Assembly (NCBI GenBank): GCA_963989385.1
Contig: OZ022501.1
Coordinates: 19,802,102 to 19,866,101 of the forward strand
Source: Ctena decussata
Taxonomy: Eukaryota > Mollusca > Bivalvia > Lucinida > Lucinidae
DNA length: 64,000 nucleotides
Direction of reading: 5' to 3'
The notes under the pieces: generated by a model
What the model was told of the DNA's origin: nothing
The model's input: the letters and a program-made list of their open reading frames with translations, nothing else
Databases searched by the model: none
Shown here: positions 36,368 through 48,300 of the stretch, piece by piece
Layout: each line of letters opens with the position of its first letter
How positions within the stretch are numbered: the stretch's first letter is position 1
Made by a program: the position numbers and the translations under genes

Positions 36368-36790
36368 TCGTACTCGATTATAGTACGCCGTTTCCTTTTG
36401 CTGAAATAGGTCCCACTATTTCCCGGAACTCCTTCATTTGGCACACCCAGCCCGGCACCTAGCTGCAAGATTCCCGCCAGCATCGCCAATGCATGATCTT
36501 TATAGCTTTTCTTGAACACTTTATTTCACCCTATACAAGCAATTACACGAGAGTTCAGTTCAGCTACCAAGAGTTGTCGTTAAGAGTACAGATCAATAAC
36601 AAACAAGATGTACTCGATTATGCGATGTTTGGTTTCGCTAAATGCGAGTCCCACTATTTTCCGGTATTCGCTCCCATATTTCGGCGCACCCAGCTGCAGG
36701 GCTCCTCCAAGCATTGTGAAGGCATGAGCTATAAAATTTGTCCTCATACTACATGCATCTCACCTAATACAAGCAATTACTTAGGAAGAG
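36368..36790 (+). repeat. Two direct copies of a ~240-bp unit
   Basis: GTACTCGATTAT starts each copy (36370, 36610). Both continue through GTCCCACTATTT, CACCCAGC, AGCATCG/AGCATTG and ATACAAGCAATTAC. Confidence 0.8.
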
Positions 36791-36838
36791 CTGTCACTAA
36801 ACGGTACAGGTCACCTAACAAAAGTTAATACATGTAGT

Positions 36839-37112
36839 ACTTCTTCTTCTTCTTCTTCCAATAAAGTACAGACACCGTCGTCCGGCGTATTATCGTACTG
36901 GCGCGTGGGTGGTGCAGGAACAATCAACATGAAGGTGAAGGCTAAAATATCTATGTACAGTGCAGTTAAAATCATCCAGTACGAGTCTAGCGGAGTCTGA
37001 CGGTTTGCACGTCCTCCTTGAAGCTGTCTAGAGTTGAGCAGCTTACTACTGTCTGGGGAAGGGGCTGTTCCACAATCTGATGGTGTCTGGGAAGAAGGAC
37101 CTCTGGTAGATG
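36839..37112 (-). pseudogene. LINE 3' end with (GAA)n tail, left half of a palindrome
   Basis: On the minus strand SFFPDTIRLWNS is followed, after a one-base frameshift, by PQTVVSCSTLDSFKEDVQTV and RLR before a stop. A 3' UTR follows, ending in a GAAGAAGAAGAAGAAG tail at 36841-36858. F-F-P-x-T-I-x-L-W-N-S-L-P then S-x-x-S-F-K is the usual end of a non-LTR ORF2. Confidence 0.8.
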
Positions 37113-37161
37113 AAAGTTCTGGCATCTACCAGAGGTCCTTCTTCCCAGACACCATCAGATT
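37074..37161. repeat. Perfect 39-bp-arm palindrome
   Basis: Left arm 37074-37112 and right arm 37123-37161 are exact reverse complements around a 10-base loop. Both arms are LINE C-terminal coding sequence (SFFPDTIRL). Confidence 0.95.
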
Positions 37162-37260
37162 ACTGAAACTCACCTGTTACAAGCAATCACTAGACAAAAG
37201 GAAAAAGCTGTCAAACTCGCCACTTACCTACAGCTTCAACAAAGTCCAAGAATACAATAA
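37123..37260 (+). pseudogene. LINE C-terminal fragment, right half of the palindrome
   Basis: The plus frame reads IYQRSFFPDTIRLLKLTCYK then QSLDKRKKLSNSPLT. The first half equals the left copy; the rest has diverged (LLK in place of LWN). Its 3' limit is unclear. Confidence 0.65.
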
Positions 37261-38465
37261 AATTAACTTGTATTGCTGGCAATTTTCTACTTTACCACTT
37301 GCATCCTATATAGATTCATTGCTAAGGGATAACCTCTCAAGCTTTTTCAAAAGCTAAACTTGTGATCTTTTCTATGATAAAAATATTTTTTAAAACATAA
37401 CCAAGCTGTCAGCTCATTGTAGAGTAGCAATGACGCGTCATGACGTAGATCCGATACAACTTTGAATGGACTAATCTAGCAGAACACTTGACCTGGTGAC
37501 GTAATGGTAAATAGTGTATTTTCGGCTTACCCAGCAGTCCCATAATATTATGCGATAGGTTGGTATTTTAATGTTACCTATCAGCGATAATGCCCCGGCA
37601 CTGGAAGCTATACACAGCACCATCGCACCACCCGGTTACCCTATGTAACCTTTATGTATATAGGCTGTAGACAATGAACAGAGCCTTTACAAAAGGTTTT
37701 CTATTTGTAAGCAATGTAGTGTAATCACGTGCTAAGATTATTAGGAGAAGACATAAACTTCGGCGTGTGCTAATGTGTACCCTTATTTCGATAGGCTGTA
37801 TAAGGTGTATATAAAATAAAAAGGTAGGCAATGATCAGGAATTAGTATATTCAAATCCCACATTCTGCTCTCAAAACCAATAGGGAAAGAAGCCTTTTCA
37901 AAACATGCTCTTTTCTGTTTTCTCTTTGTACGCGGTGTAAACACATATTTTGAGGTGTAGGATAAGAATATTATCTGTAATCATCAAGTATACATGTGAT
38001 TGTGTTGACCTGTAACCTTTATGTAGATAGGTCGTAGACAAAGTACATAGACATTACAAAAGATGGCATTTTCAATTTTCACTTGTAGGCAATGTAAGCA
38101 GTGTACCCACGTATTCTGAGATCCACAATATAAAATATTAGCAGAAGACATAAACTTCAGCGCGTGCCAATGTGTACCCTTATGAAGATAGGCTGTATAA
38201 GATATATATAGCCATTTCATCTATTTTAACTTTATATGCAGTGTACGCAGTGTGCGCAGTGTAAGCATATATGTTGAATTATTGAATAAAAATTATCTGA
38301 AATCACCAAGTTTGTGATTGTGGCGACCTGTAACCTTTGTGTGGTTACGTTGTAGACAATGTACGTAGACTTTCCAAAGGAAAAAGGGCATTTTCTTTTT
38401 TCACTTGTATGCAGTGTTCGTAGAGTACCCACGTATTCTGAGATGCACAATATAAAATATTAGCA

Positions 38466-38641
38466 GGGGCCGTATTCATAAAACGACTTAAGTGGTTGCT
38501 ATGCTGTTGCTAAGGCTAAATTTCTTTGAAGGAGATTCCCTACAACTATGAACTTTGCTCACTTTGTAGGAATCTCCTTATAGATATTTAGCCTTAGCAA
38601 CCGCATAGCAACGACTTAAGTAGCTTTATGAATACGGCCCC
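38466..38641. mobile_element. TIR MITE, tip GGGGCCGTATTCATAAA
   Basis: A 176-bp element with mirror arms (GGGGCCGTATTCATAAA, AAGTGGTTGCTATG / CATAGCAAC and TAAGGCTAAAT / ATTTAGCCTTAGC) inserted in a satellite monomer. The tip resembles PIF/Harbinger-type MITEs, but I see no clean 3-bp duplication, so the superfamily is open. One end of a relative lies at about 4774. Confidence 0.8.
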
Positions 38642-39152
38642 TGAAGACATAAACTTCGGCGTGTGCCAGTTTGTACCCTCATGTTGATAGGCTGTATCAG
38701 ATGTAAATATCCGTTTCAAAACATGGCCTCTTCTATTTTCACTTTGTAAGCAATGTAAGCAGTGTAATCACATATTTCGAGGTGTGGGATAAGAACACTA
38801 TCAGAAATCATCAAGTATGCGATTGTTTCGACCTGTAACCTTCATGTGGATATGTTGTAGACAATGTACATAGACTTTCCAAAGGGAGGCCTTTCCTATT
38901 TTCACTTGTAAGCAATGTACGCAGTGCACCAACGTATTCTGCAACGCACAATTAAAATTTGAGCAAGAAGACATAAACTTCGGCATGTGCCAGTTTGTAG
39001 ATAAGCTGTATAAGATGTATATAGCCTTTTCAAAATATGTTGTTTTTATTTTCACTTTGTACGCAGTGTAATCATTGTAATAACATATTTCGAGGTGTAG
39101 GGTAAGAATATTATTTGTAATCATCAAGTATGTGTGACTGTACCGACCTTTA

Positions 39153-40013
39153 AGGTGGTGATAATCACTGATTTGGGGCAAAGACAAAAATCTGCATAAA
39201 ACACTCAAAATACCACTGATCTTTCCAAAACTTAGCATATGCCTTCTTTATGTTTTTCTGAAAATTCAGATTCCCAAAATGCAGCATTTGTTAATGTTAA
39301 AAAGTGTTTTTATAAGGAAAGATCAAAGGGTAATTTTGTGCGCAATAATCTGCAAAAATAATATTGTTATTGAAAATATACTAAGTACTGAGAGTTCCTT
39401 GTTGCATAATGGAGAGCAAGCTAGCAATTATTTTTTCAAACTCTTTCACACATTATCAGGCTGAGCAGAAGAAAAAAGATTCGGTCTGTGTCCAAATTTT
39501 TTTGTCAAAACAAACAGGTGAGACAGGTGAGACTATTTTAACAAGGTTGAACAATTTCATCTACACACCAGTGATCATGTAAGTAATGTATTATTTATAC
39601 TGTAGGTGTTACATAGGTATGCCTGCCTACCCTATATTTAATAAATGCATCCAGTATACATTACCTTGTACATGGTTGAACATTTGAGAAAAAGCTACCG
39701 TTTTCATCTGGTCTACATTACAATTTGAGAAAGAGTTGGAATAAATAATTGGTAGTACGCTCTTCATTATGCAATAACGCACCATCAGTACTACGTAAAT
39801 TTTCAATAACGATGTTAATTTTTTTTATTATTGCGCAGAAAACTACCCTTTGATCTTTCCTTATAAAGACACTTTTTTAAGCAGCATGTACGTCTATTTT
39901 GTATTCTAAACTGTAAAGAACAACAAAAATAAGAAGTCTGCTAACTTTCAGGGAGATACCTTACTTTTTTATGGTTTTATGCAGATTTTTAAATTTACCA
40001 TAAATCACCACCT
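39153..40013. mobile_element. Foldback element, tip AGGTGGTGAT, TA duplication
   Basis: Tips AGGTGGTGAT.. and ..ATCACCACCT are flanked by TA (39151-39152, 40014-40015). The arms extend over 300 bp each: CTTTCCTTATAAAGACACTTTT on the right mirrors the left near 39300. Removing it rejoins a satellite monomer at ACCT/GTAACCTTTATG. Confidence 0.8.
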
Positions 40014-40855
40014 TAACCTTTATGTAGATTGGTTGAAGACAATGTACAGGGACTTTACAAAAGGTGGATTTTCCTATTTGCACTTGTAAGCAGTGTACCC
40101 ACGTATATTCTGAGATGCAAAATAGAAGATATTAGCAGAAGACACAAGCTTCAGCCTGTGCCAATTTGTACCCTTATGTAGATAGGCTGTATAAGATGTT
40201 CTTTTCTATGTTCCCTTTGAACACAGTGAACGCAATGTGATCACTTTTCAAAACATGGCCTCCTCTGTTTTCACTTTTTACGCAGAATTCGCAGTGTTAT
40301 CACATCTTTTGAGGTGTAGGATAAGAATATTATCTGTTATCATCAGGTTGCGCCGACCTGTAGCCTTATGCAGATAGGCTGTAGACAATGTACATAGACT
40401 TTACGAAAGGTGGCCTTTTCTATTTTCACTTGTAAGCAATGTTAGCACTGTACTCACGTGTTCAGTGATGCAGATAATAAAGTAATAGCTGAAGAAATAA
40501 GCTACGGCGTGTGCCAATTTGTACCCTAATGTAGAGAGGCTGTATAAGATGTATGTAGCCTTTTCAAAACATGTTCTATCTTTCTTTTTCTTTCGTTCTT
40601 CCATTTACGCCTTATGCCCCGAAGGCGTATCAGAAAACATCAAGTATGTGATTGTACTAGCCTGTAACATTTATGACAATATACATTGACTTTACAAAAG
40701 GTGGCCTTATTTATTCGCACTTGTAAGCAGTGTACCCACATATGGCCGCCCACATATTCTAAGATGCACGATATAAAATATTAGGAAAAGACATAAACTT
40801 CGGCGTGTGCCAATTTGTACCCTTATGTAGATGGGCTGTATAAGATGTATATATA

Positions 40856-41870
40856 GCAACGGAAGGTATTATCGACACCTTAAGCTACTATTTGGTTTTA
40901 AACAGATACTTTTGTAAAATTCATATTGGATTGACCTGTTTTCACTAACACAATTATCTACCAAGATGATGAGAAGGAACCCTTTAGATTATTGTTTATA
41001 TTTCAAAAATAACTTTTGCTTCATGCCATGTACCGTAGGGTAGCATTTATCAACACCCGGAAGCAGTTATCAACACCCCATTTACCCCCTAAATGATAAT
41101 GATAAAAATAATGATGATTTAACACAAGTTCTCTTAAAACTATGCTATGCTCATTTAGTGTAGATAATGATTGAAAGATTTGCTTTAAATTCAAACAAAA
41201 AAATCCAACGATTTTTTATTTTTACACTCTCAGCCAGAAAATATGCAAAAATATAAAAAAGTAGCTGTAAAAATTGTGATTTTTTTTCAATTTTGACCCT
41301 TAAAATAAAAACAATTCTTACAAAGATAAAATTAAACATTGTACATTTGATGACGTTTTGTTTGCTTTTTTTAAATAATTTTACTTGAAAATAAACTATT
41401 TTTCTGATCTATTTTTTAGAAACTGCATTTTTGAGACATTTAATTTTGGGGTGTTGATAATTACTGCCATGCTGCATTTAGGGAAGTAGTTATCGACACC
41501 CTGGAGGTCACAGTACCATATATGGTTTTGAAGAGAGTAACCATGTCTGCTCTTAATATTCTCCATGGTGATCTAGTTTAAGGAATAAAACCACATGAAA
41601 GCGCTTTATGTGAGTGAAAATAACCATGTGTCTGAGTGACCCCCCCCCCTTTACAGCCATGCATAAGAGGCATATATTTCATTAGTACATCAACAGATAT
41701 GCCTATTTTTGCTCCAAACACCTAACTTTCTAGCATTTTTTTACACTAATACATAAAGCTAAATGAAACTGCAACACTATAATGCCTTATTTACAAAAAT
41801 ATGTCAAGAAAAGGAAAAGTTCACAAGGGGGTGTCGATAACTACTACCTGTCAATAATACCTTCCGTTGC
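40856..41870. mobile_element. TIR element, tip GCAACGGAAGGTATTAT
   Basis: GCAACGGAAGGTATTATCGA on the left and its inverted near-copy on the right. Repeated TATC(A/G)ACACCC words occur near both ends (41048, 41064, 41450, 41490, 41832). It sits in the satellite with TATA on both sides of the insertion. No transposase is visible in 1 kb. Confidence 0.75.
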
Positions 41871-42129
41871 GCTATAGCCTTTCTAACAATTTAAAATATG
41901 TTGAACAATGTTCTTTTCTGTTATTTTATGTTCAATATGTTATTTTGAACAATTTGTTCTTTTCTATTTTCGCATTTTGGATATCACTTTTTCGAAATAA
42001 TGATACCCACAAATTATCAGGGATATCTATAAATGAGGAATAAATAGTAGAACGGCACCCCTAATATACAGTATAAACTATATTGGCCAAAAACTAGCCG
42101 GGAAAAGGACGAATATCGAAGATCATAAT

Positions 42130-42312
42130 CGCTGAAGTACAAAGGTAAGTACAATATTAGATTCTCAACTCGCACATGCGCAGAGCAAGATTTTAAAATT
42201 CTCAACGGACGGTAACCGCGGAATAATGATAGACTGAATATTTTACCGTGAAAAGTTTAAGAAACTTAATAATCGTGTGTTTTTAACACTGAAAATTAAT
42301 GAGGACTCCATT
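42130..42312 (+). promoter_or_regulatory. Putative promoter/5' leader of the kinesin-13 gene
   Basis: CGCACATGCGCA at 42171-42182 resembles an NRF-1 site, about 130 bp before the start codon; no TATA box is evident. A short upstream reading frame (ATG 42299, TGA 42320-42322) overlaps the main ATG in another frame. Its context is weak (T at -3, A at +4), while the main ATG has A at -3 and G at +4. The transcription start cannot be placed from sequence. Confidence 0.4.
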
Positions 42313-42367
42313 ATGGATATGAGCCACTTCAAAGTCGGTGTCAATGTTGACATTCAGCGTACAGATG
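42313..42367 (+). CDS. KIF2: Kinesin-13 exon 1
   Basis: ATG at 42313 (a second in-frame ATG is at 42319), encoding MDMSHFKVGVNVDIQRTD plus the first base of a Gly codon. The donor GTATGT begins at 42368 (phase 1). Confidence 0.85.
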
Positions 42368-45300
42368 GTATGTAAACAAAGAGGGTACCAACTCGGTGGT
42401 TGTTTCCATTTTTGTTGCTAGCATAAATATACAGGATGAAATATTAATTACATTGATTTCTTTCTGTTTCAGTTCAAGGCTCTTGCCCAGTCAGTTGTCT
42501 TTGTTTATCATTAATAAGGTCACACCTTTCTTTTGTTGGTAATCAAGAGCACAGCTTTCATGTCATACACTGTTCAAAATGAGTCATGCCATGTGTAATA
42601 ATTTGTGGTGGGGTATGTGGTGCAAATTTATAGCAGAATGGTTGCTGTTTGAACCCCTCAGCAGCAAGTCTATGATACCTTACTAACCTCAGAAAGATCC
42701 AGTTAAGTAGCAATGTCAAAGAAACAGTGTTAGTCATTTGTTTACCTTGTAGATCAAGTAAAAGTTTACGTTTTGTTATTTTTCACATGGAAGGGTGTGT
42801 GGTAAAATATGATGTACCCGTAAACCTTGGTATTTTCATTCGGGGATAGGTAAGGTGGTTCTTTTTGGCTAAACAGATAATTTTTGTAAGTTTCGGACTT
42901 TATCAGAAAGTTCGTAAAAGCCCCACTTGTTTATATAGGGTTCCCGGGAAGGTGCTGTGCAGCCTAAATGCATGCCAGTTTGTTGCCAGATGGCGCATGT
43001 TATAAACAGATTGTGGGCAGCAGGAAACAACTTGCAAACCTTCTTGGATTGATGATCAATATTTTGTTCGATACACGAACATTCGATTCTGTATATGTGG
43101 GGAACCTAATTAATCGGTATCCAATATAAAGCGTGTACTGATACACAGCCCTAGTTAAGTGCATTCTGATCATGGTCTATACTGGTTACGGGTGGTCGTC
43201 GTCAGGGGATGGTGTTGGGTATTGAGTGCTGGGGCATCCTACTAATTTGGATAATAGTAGGGCAAGGGCGTACTGTACTTGCAGGGTGGGGTTGTTTGGA
43301 CATTTTTTCTCTCCTATCGTGTCAGGTAAGCAGTAGACCTGTCTATCTACCTGGTTAGGGCTAAACAAGCGCTACAAACATGTAAACATGGGATTTTTCA
43401 TAAGTGGGTGAGGTAATCAGCAAAAATCATTATACCGCGAGATCACTCATAACATGGTTCGATTGTATGTCTCCCAGCACCCGCGATATAACGGCGCTCC
43501 AGTGTAATTTCATACCTTTCAACAAGGGCAGTAGCAATTAACAAGTAGTGTAGATATGGCATGACAGTCCACAAGTACACAGAGATTTTTTTAATGTTGG
43601 TGGCATTCTTAGAAATTCAGAATGTTCACCTATTTCATTCGGGATACCCCCTTTAGGGGCATCTGGGCAAACAGTTTGGATCCAGAGCAGGCCCATAACG
43701 TGGGGCCTGATCGGAGATCCAAACTGTTTGCTGCCTAGACATCATTTCTACAAGTTAGATCAATATTGTCAAAATATTCCTGATTTTTGATGCAGATGAC
43801 AATTTCAGCAGACAACAAAAAATACCCAGATGCTGGCCATACATCATAGTCAATAACAGGACAGTCTGTTCATGTCATGATCTATGTTGACTGTCATGGA
43901 GTTTTTACCATAACAGTTGCCGTCCGTGAACAGTGTAAACCGGATGTGGAGCTACACTGTTACAAAATGATGAACTAAAGTTTTACTCATTCTTGTTGCA
44001 TCTGGTCTAAGCCCTTGTCTCAGTGTTCTTGAAAAAGTGGGGACATTTCACAAAATATTCGGGACCGTGTAGGAAAAAAAAAATTGGAAGAATGGAACAG
44101 TGAGTGAAGGCAAAAAATCAGTTTTACATCATTTAACATCATTACTTTTTTTCTTACCAAAGTACAGTGCACTATTGACTAACTGATATTATTCAAGAGC
44201 CTAAATCAGAGCTCTAGATAAGAGGGAGTATTTGATGATAATTAGGGATAATTTTTGTTAATTTTGCATAAAAACATATGTTGTGACCCCTCATCTGAAC
44301 CGTCTCGACGAGACGGTTCAGATGAGGGGTCACAACATATGGTTTCAACAAGAAATAAGAAAAATTATCCTTAATTTTCATCAGATACTCCCTCTTATCT
44401 AGAGCTCTGTAAATGATATTACAAGAATTATTTGTTATTTGCAGGTCGAATTCATTCTGCTGTTATTAGTGGTGTGAACCCAGAGGCTAAAAGTGTAACA
44501 GTGGAATGGTTTGAAAGAGGAGAAACAAAAGGAAAAGAGGTAGCTGTCTCACTCTCTTTTTTGTCTTTCAATGCCTCAGGATGAAAAGGAAGGGTCTTAT
44601 TTTTAGAACATATTATGAAGCTCCAGTATCTTATAAATATGAATATTTTGTTTTAGATGTGTAGACCATTGAAATTAATACATTCTGTGAAAATTTTTAC
44701 AAACTCCTACAATTAATATTATTAAGGATCGGTCAGTCATATCCAGTGATTATCTAGCAGCCATTTCTGACACCAGATTTCACACATTCCTTGCTTATAA
44801 ATACTCTAGTCCCATAGAACCCTAAATCTTTTTCACACCTGTATGAAAGTATAAGGAAGCTGCTATTGTCACCACAATGTTGACGAAGGCATCACACTTT
44901 AAAGTTTTAGGACAAAGATTTTTAAACATTCGTAATGTCAACAATCACTGATCAGACCCTTTGATATTTGGAATACAGTAGAACTTCAATGGCTCGAACA
45001 GGCTTGGGACCATGAAAATTAGTTCCAGCCAAGGGTAGTTCTAGCCATCCAGGGTTAGTTTCTATATAAAGTGACCTTTAGGGACCCAGGAACGAGTTCT
45101 AGTCAAGCAGGGTTAACAAGCCATCAGGGATCAAGCCATCGAAGTTCTACTGTATATAATAATCATATCATAGCTGCTAGCATATCCATCTGTTCTGTAA
45201 CATCATACCCCTGGGTGTGGCCTTAGGGCGGGGCATAGGGGTAAAAAATTAGATCACACTCACTTCAAAGTTTTACGACAAAGTTTATTTTTAAACATTC

Positions 45301-48300
45301 TGCAGGTCAGGAAGGGATAAAACCTTGTTGGGCAAAGGTTACAGTTTTGGTGGTGGGGGCAGGGGGGTCGGGGGATAGAGAGCAGTTCTACAATTCTTAT
45401 TTTGCCTCCATGCCATTAGAGGTCTGCTCTCTTAGATAAGAAATTGCTCCAAATGTAGTAGATTCTTACCTTGAAGAGCGGACATTCTTTAGACTGCATT
45501 TGGGAAGGGCTTCTATATCCTTGGAACCAAACAGGAAGTCACAAAAGTTGTCACCCTGAAAAAAAAATTGGAAAAATATGGCAGAGAACATTAAACCTTA
45601 AGATATTCGGGTAGCATCATTCCAGCAAGTGTAACTTAGTGTACTTGTGTACATGAAATATGTCCGGAACAGGTTTTCTATCAATGTCATTACAAAATAT
45701 ATATCAAAGTAGCATTTGTGCCCAGCAAAGACTCAGATCAGCCTGGGCATCTGCCCAGTCTTATCAAAATCTTTGCTGTCTGCATGGAGCTAACTTAGAC
45801 CCTTAGATGCCCTTTAAGCACACAGCCAAGACTCTGATCGTAGTAGGCCAATGCCTAGGCTGATCTGAGTCTTAGCAGAGCTCTCCTGCCACTTTTTTGG
45901 TTGTGTCTTGTCAGGGCTAATATTTCTTCATAAGTTCAAATGACTGGTTGGCTGTATACTGTATTGCTTTTAGTAAATGCTGCAGGGGGGCTTCCAGTTG
46001 ACAAGTCTTGTAAGTGGCGTTGGTTTACTGAAATTTGGGCAATACAATGTACATAATAAATGTGGTGGTCAAAAGCCAATCTTAATATGACTTAGCCACT
46101 TTTCCGCAGAAAGGTCCATTTTTAGAAGAAACACAGTAGCCTTTTCTTGTTTGTTATACATGCTAAGCCCCAAAAATATGAAAGATTATTATTGAAAAGT
46201 TATTTGCCGAAAATCATTTGTCATCATTATGTACTAGTTTACTAGTCAAAAATTGTATAATAAAATTGCACGCTTCAGTAGTAATGTAACTAATGTCAGC
46301 AGGTCTGTGGTTAAAATCAGTCTCTAACACTGAGGTTGAAGATTTTTGTTTGATTACTTTTCCACCTGATTAAATCGTGTAAATCGCTTTTATCTCCGGT
46401 CTTTATGGTGTCTTGTGCAAGGTTTGTGAAATGATATTAGTACTGTTGGTCTTTTCACCTTCCAGTAAATTTATTTACCATAAAATCAAAAAAATTGGAA
46501 CACCAAAAATATTACCAAGTAATGATCCTAAAAATGGTACAGTGTGTTTTAACAATGCAGGAATATGTCCAAAAGATGAAAATAGAATGGAAAACAGTGA
46601 AGAACCTAATCAGACTGCTTTTTCAGGAGCAGTATGATCAGGGTCTTCACTATTCTGGATCAGCAGTGTTTGCTCAGGCCTATTTGCCCAAAAGCTTAGC
46701 GTCTTTTTATACAACTAGAAAAGAGCCCGCGCAAGCGCGGAAACATTTCATGATGGTCAAGTTTATATAAAAAAGTGAGTTTTAATTTTTCAATGTAAAT
46801 GGCCTTAGGCCCAGGTGAAGATATGACCTTTACCATGAATACTCACTAAAGCTTCATTTACCTAATTAGTTGTCTGCATCTACAAACTTTCAGGTAGCAG
46901 ACTGCATTGTTTCTAAAAAAATCAACTTTTTTCACTTTTTCCTATAGAAAAACCTAAGTGACTCAAAAGTTGACCTTGCCGCAAACAGATCAAGGTCATC
47001 CCATGGTCATCATTTATATAAATTTTGTGGAGCTTTTGAGTCCTTAATGCGACATGCTAAGTTTCAAGATCATAGGATTTGTGGTTCTGGGGGAGAATTG
47101 GTTGATTTGATGCTTAACGTCCACGGTAAACAGCTAAGGTCATGTCGGGACGGTCAGTTAACCTAACCACACTATTCCTGGGCAGGCTTAGACCTCCTAA
47201 GCGGTTAACCAGTACTAAGTGCACATACTTTCGCCAGTTACTGACAACTGCCCTTCTTGAATCAGCGGAAAGAAAAAAGAAAGTATGTGGCCAGACTGGG
47301 TTTCGAACCCAGGACCTCTGACTTATGTCAGGTGCCCTACCGATTGCGCTACGCGGCCCTGCGTGGTTCTGGGGGAGAAGATTTTTGAATTTTTTTACCA
47401 TAATAAATGTTTGCCATCTTGGTTATGTGACCTGTCCTGGGTATTTTTTTTTTCTGAAAAAATGGGTCCTGGAACGTTTTGGGGGAAAATATTCAAGCCC
47501 TCTGAAGACTAAAGGCTGAATCATTGAAATTGATTTGTCTGCTTCGCTGGGAAAAATGCCCTTTCTTACCTGGCGCATGTGTGTTAACCTTAGACATTTT
47601 TAATTTTTGTCTTTTCGATAGTTCAGTTCAGTTTGAATTATCCAAACGACGTTACCCAAGTGGCTCAGCGGTACGTAACCATAGCCGCACACACTTGGCG
47701 CCGTGTGCCCGTCCAACTTTTCGAAAGACCATGTGCGTTGAGCTTTATTCTTCAATGGGCGAGTTCGATTGGCTACTCGTATTGACTATCGTTCTGGAAG
47801 AAAATGGGTCGTTTCGAGCCAGGGCCGTCGGGACTATGACCATTTAGTTCTTCATCCGTTTAGACATATGAGCAAAAAAACAAAAATAAATCGTTATTTA
47901 TGGGGAATGACGTACGTTCATGGGTCGGATTTTTGCATTAGAACCTGCTAAATTTGGACTTGCTAGGCAGCGCGCCGATATAACGACGCAGAACCGAAAC
48001 GACCGGATTAATTTAAAACGTGTATTCGGGTCCTACTAAAGACAGAAAAGGACTTTTGCCACCGAAAAGAACTTTCGGGCACCGAAAAGGACTTTTTAAA
48101 TGCCATTTTATGCTATAAAAACGTTTGAAATCTATAAAGGGTAAAATATTTTATTTCTAAACATAATTGTCTAGAACATTAAGTGAAAAATGCCCGTTTT
48201 CGGTGCCCGAAATTCGGCATTTGCGATGTCCTTTTCGGTACATGGCGTCTCTTCACTGACCAGAAGTGGAGTCTTTTTCGGTGCTGTTGTTTTGTTGTAA

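Larger units (their letters stand above)
37640..41960 (+). repeat. ~330-bp satellite array with three inserted TIR elements
   Basis: Monomers share GAGGTGTAGGATAAGAATAT, ACCTGTAACCTTTATGTAGA, CTTTACAAAAGGTGGCCTTT, GCAGTGTACCCACGTATTCT and CATAAACTTCGGCGTGTGCC. Monomer marks near 37951, 38273, 38779, 39091 and 40311 give periods of about 310-355 bp once insertions are removed. Within a monomer, two half units share 'cttttctattttcacttgtaa' type text, so the unit may be an older dimer. Open frames here are array by-products. Confidence 0.85.

Noticed and set aside
46495..46770. 91-codon frame as an alternative kinesin exon
   Set aside because: It crosses a worn palindromic repeat (near 46620-46680) and the CCGCGCAAGCGCGG head. 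It does not resemble kinesin-13, and exons 2 and 3 join in frame without it.
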